Part shown: positions 1 through 11,532 of the stretch, in pieces
How positions within the stretch are numbered: position 1 is the stretch's first letter
Layout: every line of letters starts with the position of its first letter
DNA from: Macrothele yani
Taxonomy: Eukaryota > Arthropoda > Arachnida > Araneae > Macrothelidae
Assembly (NCBI GenBank): GCA_039090855.1
Contig: CM077005.1
Span: 14,795,921 to 14,859,920, forward strand
Direction: 5' to 3'
Length of the DNA stretch: 64,000 nucleotides
The notes under the pieces: model-generated
What the model was told of the DNA's origin: nothing
Databases searched by the model: none
Seen by the model: the letters and a program-made list of their open reading frames with translations, nothing else
Program-made: the position numbers and the translations under genes

Positions 1-3000
1 CTGTTTTATTAACTGACAGAGGTCGTTTAAATTGCACATGTTGGTAGAGTAACTCTTCTCTACAGCAACCCTTCTTCTTCATTGCAGATAAATACGAGGT
101 TTGTACCGAAAGTAATGCAAAAGTGGGCATAACTGTTTTATTAAATGACAGAGGTCGCTCAAATTGCACATGTTGGTAGAGTTACTCTTCCTCTATAGTA
201 ACCCTTCTTCTTAAATAAATACGAGGGTTGTACAGAAAGTAATGCAAAAGTGGGCATAACTGTTTTATTAACTGACAGAGGTCGTTTAAATTGCACATGT
301 TGGTAGAGTAACTCTTACTCTATAGTAACCCTTCTTCTTCATTGCAAGTAAATACGAAGGTTGTACCTAAAGTAATCCAAAAGTGGGCATAACTGTTTTA
401 TTAACTGACAGAGGTCGTTTAAATTGCACATGTTGGTAGAGTAACTCTTCTCTACAGCAACCCTTCTTCTTCATTGCAGATAAATACGAGGTTTGTACCG
501 AAAGTAATGCAAAAGTGGGCATAACTGTTTTATTAAATGACAGAGGTCGCTCAAATTGCACATGTTAGTAGAGTTACTCTTCCTCTATAGTAACCCTTCT
601 TCTTAGATAAATACGAGGTTTGTACAGAAAGTAATGCAAAAGTGGGCATAACTGTTTTATTAAATGACAGAAGTCGCTCAAATTGCCCATGTTAGTAGAG
701 TTACTCTTCCTCTATAGTAACCCTTCTTCTTAGATAAATACGAGGTTTGTACAGAAAGTAATGCAAAAGTGGGCATAACTGTTTTATTAAATGACAGAGG
801 TCGCTCAAATTGCACATGTTAGTAGAGTTACTCTTCCTCTATAGTAACCCTTCTTCTTAGATAAATACGAGGTTTGTACCGAAAGTAATGCAAAAGTGGG
901 CATAACTGTTTTATTAAATGACAGAGGTCGCTCAAATTGCACATGTTAGTAGAGTTACTCTTCCTCTATAGTAAGGTCGCTCAAATTGCACATGTTAGTA
1001 GAGTTACTCTTCCTCTATAGTAACCCTTCTTAGATAAATACGAGGTTTGTACAGAAAGTAATGCAAAAGTGGGCATAACTGTTTTATTAAATGACAGAGG
1101 TCGCTCAAATTGCACATGTTAGTAGAATTACTCTTCCTCTATAGTAACCCTTCTTCTTAGATAAATACGAGGTTTGTACAGAAAGTAATGCAAAAGTGGG
1201 CATAACTGTTTTATTAAATGACAGAGGTCGCTCAAATTGCACATGTTAGTAGAGTTACTCTTCCTCTATAGTAACCCTTCTTCTTAGATAAATACGAGGT
1301 TTGTACCGAAAGTAATGCAAAAGTGGGCATAACTGTTTTATTAACTGACAGAGGTCGTTTAAATTGCACATGTTGGTAGAGTAACTCTTCTCTACAGCAA
1401 CCCTTCTTCTTCATTGCAGATAAATACGAGGTTTGTACCGAAAGTAATGCAAAAGTGGGCATAACTGTTTTATTAAATGACAGAGGTCGCTCAAATTGCA
1501 CATGTTAGTAGAGTTACTCTTCCTCTATAGTAACCCTTCTTCTTAGATAAATACGAGGTTTGTACCGAAAGTAATGCAAAAGTGGGCATAACTGTTTTAT
1601 TAAATGACAGAGGTCGCTCAAATTGCACATGTTAGTAGAGTTACTCTTCCTCTATAGTAACCCTTCTTCTTAGATAAATACGAGGTTTGTACCGAAAGTA
1701 ATGCAAAAGTGGGCATAACTGTTTTATTAAATGACAGAGGTCGCTCAAATTGCACATTTTGGTAGAGTTACTCTTCCTCTATAGTAACCCTTCTTCTTAA
1801 ATAAATACGAGGGTTGTACAGAAAGTAATGCAAAAGTGGGCATAACTGTTTTATTAACTGACAGAGGTCGTTTAAATTGCACATGTTGGTAGAGTAACTC
1901 TTACTCTACAGTAATCCTTCTTCTTCATTGCAAGTAAATACGAGGGTTGTACCTAAAGTAATCCAAAAGTGGGCATAACTGTTTTATTAACTGACAGAGG
2001 TCGTTTAAATTGCACATGTTGGTAGAGTAACTCTTCTCTACAGCAACCCTTCTTCTTCATTGCAGATAAATACGAGGTTTGTACCGAAAGTAATGCAAAA
2101 GTGGGCATAACTGTTTTATTAAATGACAGAGGTCGCTCAAATTGCACATGTTAGTAGAGTTACTCTTCCTCTATAGTAACCCTTCTTCTTAGATAAATAC
2201 GAGGTTTGTACAGAAAGTAATGCAAAAGTGGGCATAACTGTTTTATTAAATGACAGAGGTCGCTCAAATTGCACATGTTAGTAGAGTTACTCTTCCTCTA
2301 TAGTAACCCTTCTTCTTAGATAAATACGAGGTTTGTACCGAAAGTAATGCAAAAGTGGGCATAACTGTTTTATTAAATGACAGAGGTCGCTCAAATTGCA
2401 CATGTTAGTAGAGTTACTCTTCCTCTATAGTAACCCTTCTTCTTAGATAAATACGAGGTTTGTACCGAAAGTAATGCAAAAGTGGGCATAACTGTTTTAT
2501 TAAATGACAGAGGTCGCTCAAATTGCACATGTTAGTAGAGTTACTCTTCCTCTATAGTAAGGTCGCTCAAATTGCACATGTTAGTAGAGTTACTCTTCCT
2601 CTATAGTAACCCTTCTTCTTAGATAAATACGAGGTTTGTACAGAAAGTAATGCAAAAGTGGGCATAACTGTTTTATTAAATGACAGAGGTCGCTCAAATT
2701 GCACATGTTAGTAGAGTTACTCTTCCTCTATAGTAACCCTTCTTCTTAGATAAATACGAGGTTTGTACCGAAAGTAATGCAAAAGTGGGCATAACTGTTT
2801 TATTAAATGACAGAGGTCGCTCAAATTGCACATGTTGGTAGAGTTACTCTTCCTCTATAGTAACCCTTCTTCTTAAATAAATACGAGGGTTGTACAGAAA
2901 GTAATGCAAAAGTGGGCATAACTGTTTTATTAACTGACAGAGGTCGTTTAAATTGCACATGTTGGTAGAGTAACTCTTCTCTACAGCAACCCTTCTTCTT

Positions 3001-4302
3001 CATTGCAGATAAATACGAGGTTTGTACCGAAAGTAATGCAAAAGTGGGCATAACTGTTTTATTAAATGACAGAGGTCGCTCAAATTGCACATGTTAGTAG
3101 AGTTACTCTTTCTCTATAGTAACCCTTCTTCTTAGATAAATACGAGGTTTGTACCGAAAGTAATGCAAAAGTGGGCATAACTGTTTTATTAAATGACAGA
3201 GGTCGCTCAAATTGCACATGTTAGTAGAGTTACTCTTCCTCTATAGTAACCCTTCTTCTTAGATAAATACGAGGTTTGTACAGAAAGTAATGCAAAAGTG
3301 GGCATAACTGTTTTATTAACTGACAGAGGTCGTTTAAATTGCACATGTTGGTAGAGTAACTCTTCTCTACAGCAACCCTTCTTCTTCATTGCAGATAAAT
3401 ACGAGGTTTGTACCGAAAGTAATGCAAAAGTGGGCATAACTGTTTTATTAAATGACAGAGGTCGCTCAAATTGCACATGTTAGTAGAGTTACTCTTTCTC
3501 TATAGTAACCCTTCTTCTTAGATAAATACGAGGTTTGTACCGAAAGTAATGCAAAAGTGGGCGTAACTGTTTTATTAAATGACAGAGGTCGCTCAAATTG
3601 CACATGTTAGTAGAGTTACTCTTCCTCTATAGTAACCCTTCTTCTTAGATAAATACGAGGTTTGTACAGAAAGTAATGCAAAAGTGGGCATAACTGTTTT
3701 ATTAACTGACAGAGGTCGTTTAAATTGCACATGTTGGTAGAGTAACTCTTCTCTACAGCAACCCTTCTTCTTCATTGCAGATAAATACGAGGTTTGTACC
3801 GAAAATAATGCAAAAGTGGGCATAACTGTTTTATTAAATGACAGAGGTCGCTCAAATTGCACAATGTTAGTAGAGTTACTCTTCCTCTATAGTAACCCTT
3901 CTTCTTAGATAAATACGAGGTTTGTACAGAAAGTAATGCAAAAGTGGGCATAACTGTTTTATTAAATGACAGAGGTCGCTCAAATTGCACATGTTAGTAG
4001 AGTTACTCTTCCTCTATAGTAACCCTTCTTCTTAGATAAATACGAGGTTTGTACAGAAAGTAATGCAAAAGTGGGCATAACTGTTTTATTAAATGACAGA
4101 AGTCGCTCAAATTGCACATGTTAGTAGAGTTACTCTTCCTCTGTAGTAACCCTTCTTCTTCATTGCAGGTAAATACGAGGTTTGTACCGAAAGTAATGCA
4201 AAAGTGGGCATAACTGTTTTATTAAATGACAGAGGTCGCTCAAATTGCACATGTTAGTAGAGTTACTCTTCCTCTATAGTAACCCTTCTTCTTAACTAAA
4301 TA
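1..4302 (+). repeat. Tandem array of mariner 5'-terminal units (127/132 bp)
   Basis: About 33 head-to-tail units fill the interval, and the array is already running at base 1. Two unit types alternate: 127 bp, with CTTCTTAGATAAATACGAGG at the junction, and 132 bp, with CTTCTTCATTGCAGATAAAT. Each unit begins TACGAGGTTTGTAC and contains AAAGTAATGCAAAAGTGGGC, which matches the terminal inverted repeat and 5' leader of the mariner element that follows directly at 4303. Larger-scale order is visible: a three-unit period of 386 bp between about 2821 and 3860, and a 1,586-bp duplication (a truncated junction at 967 recurs at 2553). The short minus-strand open frames inside are repeats of one another and look non-functional. 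Confidence 0.9.
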
Positions 4303-5528
4303 CGAGGGTTGTACAGAAAGTAATGCAAAAGTGGACATAACTATTTTATTAACTGACAGAGGTTGGTCAAATTGCACATGTTGCTAGAGTAACTCTTTCT
4401 CTATAGTAATCCGTCTTCTTCATTGCTGGTAAATAATGGATTCCAAGCAGAAGCAACGTGCCGTCATTGAGTTCTTGACAAAGGAATGGTGCAGTCTGTC
4501 CGACATCTGAAGAAGGCTACAGAATGTTTACGGAGATGAAACCATTGACAAGACCAATGTGCACACATGGATGAAGTTTAAAGAAGGGAAAATCAGCTTT
4601 GAAGACAAGACACGCAGTGGGAGACCATCATCTACGACCACTGACACGAATCGTCAGCGAGTGGATGAATTGATTCACGCGGAGAGACGAGTCACAATCC
4701 ATGAGCTTGTTGCACAACTGGACTGTGGTCACCATTCCATACAGAAGATGGTGAAAGACTTATGGTATCGGAAAGTATGCACAAAGTTGGTACCTCGACA
4801 GTTGACTCCCGATTTGAAGGAGAATTGAGTGGAAGTCTGCTCTGATCTACTGGAAGCGTTTGAAGCCAATGAAGACGCGTTTTTGTTTTCGATCTGGTGA
4901 CAGAGGATAAAACGTGGGCGTATCTTTACGATCCGAAAACGAAGAATCAATCCATAGAATGGCGTCATACCTCTTCACCAAAGCCTGGGAAGTTCAAGAG
5001 CCAGCGATCAGCACAGAAAGTCATGGTGACTGTTTTTAGGATGACAGGGGTGTCATTCTTCTTGGTTTTCTGGAACGTGGCCGTACCGTGACCAGCGAGC
5101 GGTACATTGAAACATTCAAGAAGCTTAGAGAAGACATAAGGAGGAAGATACCAAACAAGAATCTGAAAATGGTCCATATTCACCACGACAAAGCGAGACC
5201 ACACACATATTTGGCAACAAATCAGGCAATCAGGTAACTAGGCTGGTCGGTGGTCCCCATCCACCGTATAGCCCAGATCTGGCACCCTCCGACTTCCGCC
5301 TGTTCGGTCCAATGAAGGACAGTCTCAGGGGACAAAGATTTGTTGAAAAAGACGAGATGAAAGTGGCTGTGATGGCGCAAATGCATCGCTTGTGATTGAG
5401 ACTATGTTGAGTAATGCCTTTGTATAGAGAAAGAGTTCCTATACCAACTGTGCAACAATTTGAACGACCGCTCTCAGTTAATATAAAAAGTTATGCCCAC
5501 TTTTGCATTACTTTCGGTACAACCCCCG
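4303..5528 (+). mobile_element. Mariner-family DNA transposon, full length but decayed
   Basis: The ends are inverted repeats of roughly 70 bp. The left begins CGAGGGTTGTACAGAAAG and the right, read on the minus strand, begins CGGGGGTTGTACCGAAAG; both continue with AGTAATGCAAAAGTGG. TA flanks both ends, as expected for Tc1/mariner insertion. The length of about 1.23 kb is usual for mariner. The left end is the source-like sequence for the array at 1-4302. The element carries one transposase gene with stops and frameshifts, so it cannot move on its own. Confidence 0.9.
4436..5395 (+). pseudogene. Mariner transposase pseudogene
   Basis: In mariner elements this enzyme cuts and pastes the DNA using a D,D34D catalytic triad. 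The frame opens at ATG 4436 with the family N-terminus (KQRAVIEFLTKE). It meets a stop at 4508 (TGA after LSDI), and another at 4826 after TPDLKEN. It then continues across frame changes through EDKTWAYLYDPKTKNQSIEW, HHDKARPHTY and PPYSPDLAPSDFRLFG. The first catalytic motif is EDKTW rather than the usual GDETW, though the Asp is kept. The Asp before KARPH and the one in PSDF are also kept. It ends at TGA 5393-5395, close to family length. Confidence in the family is high; it is clearly inactive. Confidence 0.88.
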
Positions 5529-6215
5529 TACGTACACATTTTACGTATACCGGGTTCACATTCGCAAATGTTACTAAGGTGAGAAGTAAGCATGTAATGT
5601 TAAAAATGTCTTAATAAGGAATTTGATCACTTCGTACGAACAGACGATTCTCACAACGACGATACATACTCATCACAAGGTTGTTGATAAATTCTGCAAC
5701 CAAACAATTCTATTTCTCCTTGAGTGCGGTGCGTAACTTTAGAAAGGTTCTGGGTGGGGAATGACCGGTTGCTATGTGTCGTCCCAGAACATCCCAGGCA
5801 TGTTCCGCAGGTTATGGTGACGAATCACTTTGTCCATGTTCACTTGGTCCACTTCATTTCGTCCACCGTTCACTTTGCCCACATTCATTTTGCCTTCAGA
5901 ATGGATGGAATACCGTGGAAATGTTTTGTTTTGATCGAATTTTTGTTACAAGGCAGAAAAAAAAAAAAAAAAAGGTCAGCGGGAATTGCTTACATGCAAT
6001 TTTTTACTGTTTAAGTTTTTCGATTAAAATATAACAATTTTAAATGTTATTTAAAGTAAAACGGGGAACTAAACTTTGAAGACCTTTTTGACTCTTTTCT
6101 ATGGTACGATCAGTGTTGCATTCAGGTAGCTTTTTCCGGGAAGCAATTACAAATTTTGAGGGGGCTGAACCTTGACTGATTATACCTGTACATACAATCA
6201 CAATTTTGTTGTTTG
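5529..6215. other. Spacer with a diverged minisatellite and poly(A)
   Basis: No gene is recognised. At about 5835-5905 short TTCRTTTKGTCCAC-like words repeat; they are the reverse complement of the 'GTGGACGAAATGAAC' words at 9230-9425. A poly(A) run lies at about 5957-5974. The rest is AT-rich. Confidence 0.5.
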
Positions 6216-7352
6216 CATCATCATCATCATCATCAGCAGCAGCATTGTCAACCATTATCAATCCACTGGAAGGTCTCCTCAAGTTTCCTCCACAACGGTC
6301 TGTCTTGTGCCAGTCTCCTTCATGTCACTCCCGCATACTTTCGAATTTCATCCACCCATCTATCATGTGGTCTTCTTCTGGGTCTTTTCCTGTCCCTTGG
6401 AATCCAATCTAAAATTTCGGCTGTCCATCGATGGTCTGTCCTTCTGGCAGTATGTCCAGCCCATTGCCATTTCAGGGATTTAACTCTGATCATGATGTCT
6501 TCCACTCTTGTCATTTCTCTGATCCACGAGTTCCTCTTCTTATCTCTCCTGGCTACACCCAGCATGCACCTCTCCATGCTGCTTTGAGTTGTCTGCAGCC
6601 TTTGTATGTCTCTTTTAGTTAAGGTCCACGTCTCTGCACCATACGTAAGCACTGGAAGGATGCATTGATCAAACACTTTTCTTTTAAGACATAATGGCAT
6701 ACTGCTCTTGAAAATTATGCTGTTTCTTCCAAAAGCTCTCCAGGCAAGTTTTGTACGCCAATTAATTTCTTCATCAATGTGACCCTCACTTGATATCTGC
6801 TGTCCAAGATAAACGTACGTGTCTGTTATCTCCAGCTTTTCTTCATCAATCGATAAATCTTCATTTCTTGTAAAAGCATTGAACATCACTTTTGTCTTCT
6901 GAAAGTTCATTTTTAATCCCACTTCTTTACTCTTGTCAGCAAGTTCCTGGATCATATTCTGCAGCTCTGATGGGGTAGTTCCAAAAATGGTTATGTCATC
7001 AGCGAAACGAAGGTGGGTTAGATAATCTCCATTAATCTTTATCCCTTTGTTTTCCCAGTTCAGTGATTGAAAGACGTTTTCCAATGCAGCATTAAAGAGC
7101 TTCGGAGATATGGTGTCACCTTGTCTCACTCCCTTTCCAAATTTTTATGTGTGTTGTATTTTCATACAGCCGAATCTTTGCACTTGCATTTTCATAGATG
7201 TCATTAATAATATTAATGTACGCATCTTCAATACCGCAGGATTTCAGGGCCATTGTAACTGCTGATGGTTTCACCGAAATCAAAGGCTTTTTCATAATCG
7301 ATAAAAGCCATGCACAATGGAAGTTCATATTCCCTCGCTCTTTCAATTAGTT
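6216..7352 (-). mobile_element. RTE-clade LINE, 5'-truncated copy
   Basis: On the minus strand this matches the C-terminal part of the full RTE element at 52,966-55,794, from just before the first catalytic Asp of the reverse transcriptase to the 3' end. FADD is present and the copy ends in the same (ATG)n tail, read here as CAT repeats at 6216. At least two single-base frameshifts are seen: an extra T in the AFD-SV region near 7275, and an extra A near 7140. The 5' breakpoint is at 7352, where homology stops inside the word CAATTAGTT. Truncation at the 5' side is typical of target-primed LINE insertion. No function is expected. Confidence 0.9.
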
Positions 7353-7370
7353 AGCATATACATTAATATA

Positions 7371-7400
<30 letters not shown>

Positions 7401-7401
<1 letters not shown>

Positions 7402-7506
7402 GACATGGAGGAGACTGGCACAAGACAGACCGTTGTGGAGGAAACTTGGGGAGACCTTCGTCCAGCAGTGGATTGATAATGGTTGACAATGATGATGATG
7501 ATGATA
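7401..7506 (+). mobile_element. RTE LINE, 106-bp 3' end
   Basis: This is the last ~90 bp of the RTE coding sequence (DMEETGTRQ in the shifted frame), plus the (ATG)n tail ending GATGATATT. It lies head-to-head with the copy at 6216-7352, separated by an AT-rich gap and a run of about 24 T. Both copies keep their own 3' tail, so these are two insertions, not one twin-primed inversion. Confidence 0.85.
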
Positions 7507-8480
7507 TTAAATTTTTAAATAGAGTTTATGATTTTTCTTGTGCTCGTATACCGCAAATGCGAATTCCAGGTAATCTACACATATAAGTGATTAAAAATGT
7601 AAATATGTTATACCTTTGCTTTAATTCAGTAATGCACCGCGGATTTCACGATGGGGTGGTGTGAAATATTGAAGATGCTAGTAAGATAACGCTGTGCCGG
7701 AGAAAATCCCCCCCCCCCCAGGTAAGCATTAGGAGCGGTAAAAATGTCCTCGTCTTAGTACAAGCGTGCTTCTGATTATTAAGGAATCATTACAGTGTTA
7801 CCTGAAAACACACGCACACATTTACGTATACCATTACGTACACATACGTACACATTTACGTATATCATTTCCCTGCCATTTGGTTTCAGCCGCTTTATAG
7901 TATTTCGTTTAGCACATAGTATTAAAAAGAAAAAGACTAACAGTTTGAGGTGTCTCGATTTTTTCGCTTGGATGACAGTTTGAGGTGTCTCGATTTTTTC
8001 GATTTTTTTTTTTTTTTTTTTTTTTTTACAGATTGTAAACCACCCACCGTCAGGGAAAAAAACTTTTTATAGGAACAATTTCTAATAATTTCCTGTTGTT
8101 AAAAATTAGGCAGCAAATATTTTGTTGTGTTAGAAGCACTAACGTCACGTTACCTACACTGACTCTTAACCGTATACATGAAAATTTTCGCATCCCGAAG
8201 ACTGAAATAAAGCTGAATGCTAGCTTCCAAAATATGGTGGTGTATTGCAGTGCAAACATTGCCACTCTGTGGAATTAGGATTCTACTGCGGAAGTAGTCC
8301 GAGTTGTCAGTGCTTGACAAATTGTCCCTTCAGCGAGGACTATTTAATGTTTCATTGCAGAATGATAAAAATTTAAGATTGAGTGTTTTTTATTATTATT
8401 ATTATAATATTTTCCCTCATTAAGCTTTTTTTAATTAATTTCTCCAAATATTTAGCTGTAAACAAAAATAGTTAGACTAA
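7507..8480. other. AT-rich spacer with simple repeats
   Basis: No gene is recognised. Contents: a run of ten C near 7710, a TACGTACACAT-type simple repeat at about 7800-7865, a direct duplication of about 30 bp containing GTTTGAGGTGTCTCGA at about 7940-8005, and a poly(T) of about 24 near 8004. Confidence 0.5.
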
Positions 8481-9047
8481 TACACTGACGGAAAAAAATC
8501 CCAACACCACGAAAAAATAGTTGTAGAGGAATGAAATGGCGGCAATACATTTTTATAGGTAACATATTTAATCGATTAAGGTTTCAAGGTCACAGCTTAT
8601 TGTAAGCGCGAGAAGATCCATTTTAAATGTGAAATGCTGGTACATTAATAACCAGTGTAACCGCCAGAATGTTGAATGCAAGCACGCAAACGTTCATGCA
8701 TTGTGTCGTACAGGTGCTGGATGTCAGTTTGTGGGATGGAGTTCCATGCCTGTTGCACTTGGTCGGTCAATACAGGGACGGTTAATGCTGGTTGGGGGTG
8801 ACGCTGGAGTTGTCGTCCAATGATGTCCCATACGTGCTCGATTGGTGAAAGATCTAGTGATCTAGCAGGCCACGGCAACATGTCGACACTCTGTAGAGCA
8901 TGTTGGGTTACAACATCGGTATGCGGACGAGCGTTACGCGAAATTTGCATAGACGTCATCTTACAGATGTACTCTCACCGCCTACCAACTGTCGTTTATC
9001 TAACACAACCCCTTCTTGGTGTTGGGATTTTTTTTTCCGTCAGTGTA
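8481..9047 (-). mobile_element. Tc1-like transposon, internally deleted (567 bp)
   Basis: The inverted ends read TACACTGACGGAAAAAAATC on the left, mirrored on the right by CCAACAC and a run of T ending CCGTCAGTGTA. Both ends carry TA. Only the C-terminal third of a transposase remains between the ends, so this is a non-autonomous derivative that could be moved only by a related enzyme. Confidence 0.9.
8645..8950 (-). pseudogene. Tc1-like transposase C-terminal remnant
   Basis: The frame reads NARPHTDVVTQ, then WPARSLDLSPIEHVWDIIG, then a C-terminus ending GGYTGY. This is the last part of a Tc1 DDE domain, including the third catalytic residue (Glu of PIEH). The deletion junction falls at the second catalytic Asp: the residue before NARPH is Arg, where Tc1 proteins have Asp. 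The helix-turn-helix half and first catalytic Asp are missing. The match is unambiguous at motif level. Confidence 0.85.
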
Positions 9048-9229
9048 TATAAAGGGAGATCGCCTAAAAACTGATGGGGGCGTTACTGGATTTTCGGAAG
9101 GGGGGGGCTAATCATCCCCGAGAAGATGCTTGAATACATTACTGGGTACGATGTCAATCACAATGACATAAATCAAAGTTTTACAAAAATCTTTTGGTGT
9201 TTTGAAATACATCTTTTGAAATGATCAGC

Positions 9230-9425
9230 GGACAAAGCGAACCATGGACGAAATGAAATTGATCAAGTTAACGTAGACGAAATGAATGTGGGCAAAGTGA
9301 ACTGCGGACGAAATGAACAGTGGACTAAATGATCAGCGGACGAAGTGAACGGTGGACAAGGTGAACCATGGACGAAATGAACTGGACCAAGTGAACGTGG
9401 ACGAAATGAACAGACAAAATGTCTG
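9230..9425. repeat. Minisatellite with 'GGACGAAATGAAC' words
   Basis: Irregular tandem words of 13-17 bp, such as GTGGACGAAATGAAC, GCGGACGAAGTGAAC and GTGGACAAGGTGAACC. They interrupt a Tc1-like relic. A reverse-complement version lies at about 5835-5905. Confidence 0.75.
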
Positions 9426-9990
9426 TGTTCATTTAGTCGGGAGATCTGGCCGACTTGTCCATACGCCACATATCCTCGCTCTGCAGGAAATCATCAACAA
9501 ACTGAGCCCTGTGGGAGAGAGCATTATAATACATTACAAGGAACTCAGAGCCAACAGCTCGTCGAAAATGTCTGACATAAAGCTTTATGATATCTCTCTA
9601 TAGCGCTTAGCATTCGCATCGCCTCCTGCGAGCATGTGGAGTGGTGAGCTGCCACTGAACATAATGCCATTCCACACGAGCAGCCCACCTCCTCTGAAGC
9701 AGTCTGGTTCGCGGATGTTTGCAGGATCATTACGGGTTCCCTGTTTTCTTCAAACTAAATGCCAACGAGAGTCCGTTTGTTCACTGAATCTCGACTCGTC
9801 TGTAAACAGAAGACCGGTCCGCACGTCAGTGCTCTTGGAATGATGTTATCTGCACCAGTTTAGTCGAGCTGTCCTGTGAGATACGGTTAGCGGTACAGAA
9901 ACTACAGACCTCCTAGCATGAAGACCAATTGCATTAAAGCTTTGATACCATATTCCCAGTGGCAGCGGAGAGCTCCGACGTCAATTTCTG
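9426..9990 (-). pseudogene. Tc1-like transposase relic
   Basis: Read on the minus strand, fragments in several frames follow the order of a Tc1 DDE domain. LTVSHRTARLNWCR and the first catalytic motif FTDESRFS lie at about 9790-9870. GGGLLVWNGIMFSG follows at about 9640-9700. Stops and frameshifts are frequent. No inverted ends were found, and the minisatellite at 9230-9425 sits at the 3' side. The assignment rests on these motifs only. Confidence 0.65.
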
Positions 9991-10243
9991 GGCTATATAA
10001 GACGTATGATGCCGTGCGGTTAAAGCTACGCCACGGTTCTCACGAGATGTATATGAGACATAAGAAAAACATTTGCAGCCACCCAAACGCTTCTTACACG
10101 CGCTGTCTTACAATGCTGTCAAAGAGAAACACCACATTCTTTTCCAGTTAGCAATTATACATTGAACAGCATTTTGTTCACTGATATGCAAATTTCACTG
10201 CGACCATTTTTTTCTTGTGTCCATTTGCATATGTTCGGCAAAC

Positions 10244-11135
10244 TAGAGATGAACACGGACCCGGGCTATGACAAAAAGCCCGGAAATGGATCCAGACCCG
10301 GGCGGATAATTATTTCAAATCTTTGACTAAACCCCGGCCTCATGTTAATTTTCCCGCTTACTTTTTAAATTAATTTTATTTAACACTGCTAACCTAATTA
10401 ATGTTCTATAGTCTGTCTTTTGTTCTTTGTCTAAAATTCTTAATTATTGTTTGTTGATAGTGCCTGTGCATTTCGTAACTCAAAAACGTCCCTGAGTGTT
10501 TTAAGTAAACAACTATGTACTTTTTCTGGATACGATGAAAAGTTACAGTATAAAGTTTTCCGGCGAATAAAATTTAAAGTTCTGCTACATGCTGCATAAA
10601 AACTGGGCATTTTCAAGCATTCGGTAGAAACATGAATGTGAGCCGAAATAAATGAATTAACTTGACACACTTGGAAAACAAAATGAAAGACATTTTGCCC
10701 TCACGGTGGCGCCGTGGTCTAAGCGATGGCTTCTGACCATTCGTCCGAGATGGGTCCGTGTTCGAATCCCGGTGAGGCATGGATACTAAATGAGGGAACG
10801 GCGACTGCTTATAGCCTATTGAGTTGCTCACGGAGGCCGTTAAACCTCCAATAAAAAAAATGGAAAAAAAAAGAGACATTTTGTTATCTGAATGTGATGC
10901 CCATAATAATAATCCTTCCTCTTTCTCTTTCTCTCTCTCTCTCTCTTTGAGGGTGGGTGGTCGACATTAACGGGAAGCACTGACGTTCTTAAATGATGAT
11001 AAAAATGTAAATAGAAGTAAAACAATGGGCTTCATTTTTTCCCCATTTACATAGGAAAAATTTTCACAAATGTTCAAACCCGGACTGGGCCCCCGCCGGC
11101 CCGGGCTTTAAAAAACGAGCCCGTGCTCATCTCTA
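10244..11135. mobile_element. hAT-type non-autonomous element (892 bp)
   Basis: Imperfect inverted ends: TAGAGATGAACACGGACCCG on the left and GCCCGTGCTCATCTCTA on the right. The flanks are near-identical octamers, CGGCAAAC (10,236-10,243) and CTGCAAAC (11,136-11,143), the 8-bp duplication expected of hAT. The interior has no transposase frame. It holds GC-rich subterminal words around GCCCGGGC, a CT microsatellite near 10,925 and an inserted SINE at 10,698-10,873. Confidence 0.8.
10698..10873 (+). mobile_element. tRNA-derived SINE with target-site duplication
   Basis: The head carries a pol III A box (GTGGTCTAAGCG) and a B box (GTTCGAATCCC). A body word ATAGCCTATTGAGTTGCTC follows, then an A-rich tail. 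Perfect 10-bp duplications AGACATTTTG flank it at 10,688-10,697 and 10,874-10,883. The same family recurs at 43,644, 46,886 and 56,534. Confidence 0.9.
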
Positions 11136-11204
11136 CTGCAAACATCGTAACATTTCACTGACAACTTTGGATTATTTGCTCTCTATTGTCATCCGGACTT
11201 CAAT

Positions 11205-11406
11205 TTTGGACACCAGTGCATGAGCAACTCTAAGGGTTACAGGCAGTCTCGTGTTCCGAATTCGGAGCCACTGATTAAAAGGAAGGAAATAGCCCTGAGA
11301 TATCAGACAAATACACTACCCATACCTCTCCTGGGACTCAAACCGGGGTCTATGTAGAACGATTGGTTTGAAGGAAGCGCCTCAGACCGGTCACTCCCCG
11401 TGATGG
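11205..11406 (-). mobile_element. Probable tRNA-derived SINE, second type
   Basis: On the minus strand a tRNA-like head reads CACGGGGAGTGACCGGTCTG, with a B-box-like GGTTTGAGTCC about 45 nt later. A non-tRNA body follows. The shared body word GAGTTGCTC links it loosely to the other SINEs. No clear duplication was found. Confidence 0.5.
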
Positions 11407-11532
11407 TGATAAGTTTTCTACTTTTATTTTTAATTTGCCATTTTCTTAGGTGCTACACGTTTTTGGAGCTCCTTGACTTCCACTACTGATTCATAACGCA
11501 TAATAATTTTTTCGCCCTCTAATCTAGATTGC

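Noticed and set aside
1..4302. Series of near-identical 64-89-codon minus-strand frames
   Set aside because: They follow the repeat unit and are not translated proteins by any sign; they cross unit junctions and end in non-coding terminal repeat.
1..4302. CRISPR-like array
   Set aside because: Units are directly adjacent with no variable spacers, and the monomer is a mariner end; the genome is eukaryotic.
6213..6260. Histidine-rich coding start
   Set aside because: It is the reverse of the RTE (ATG)n tail.
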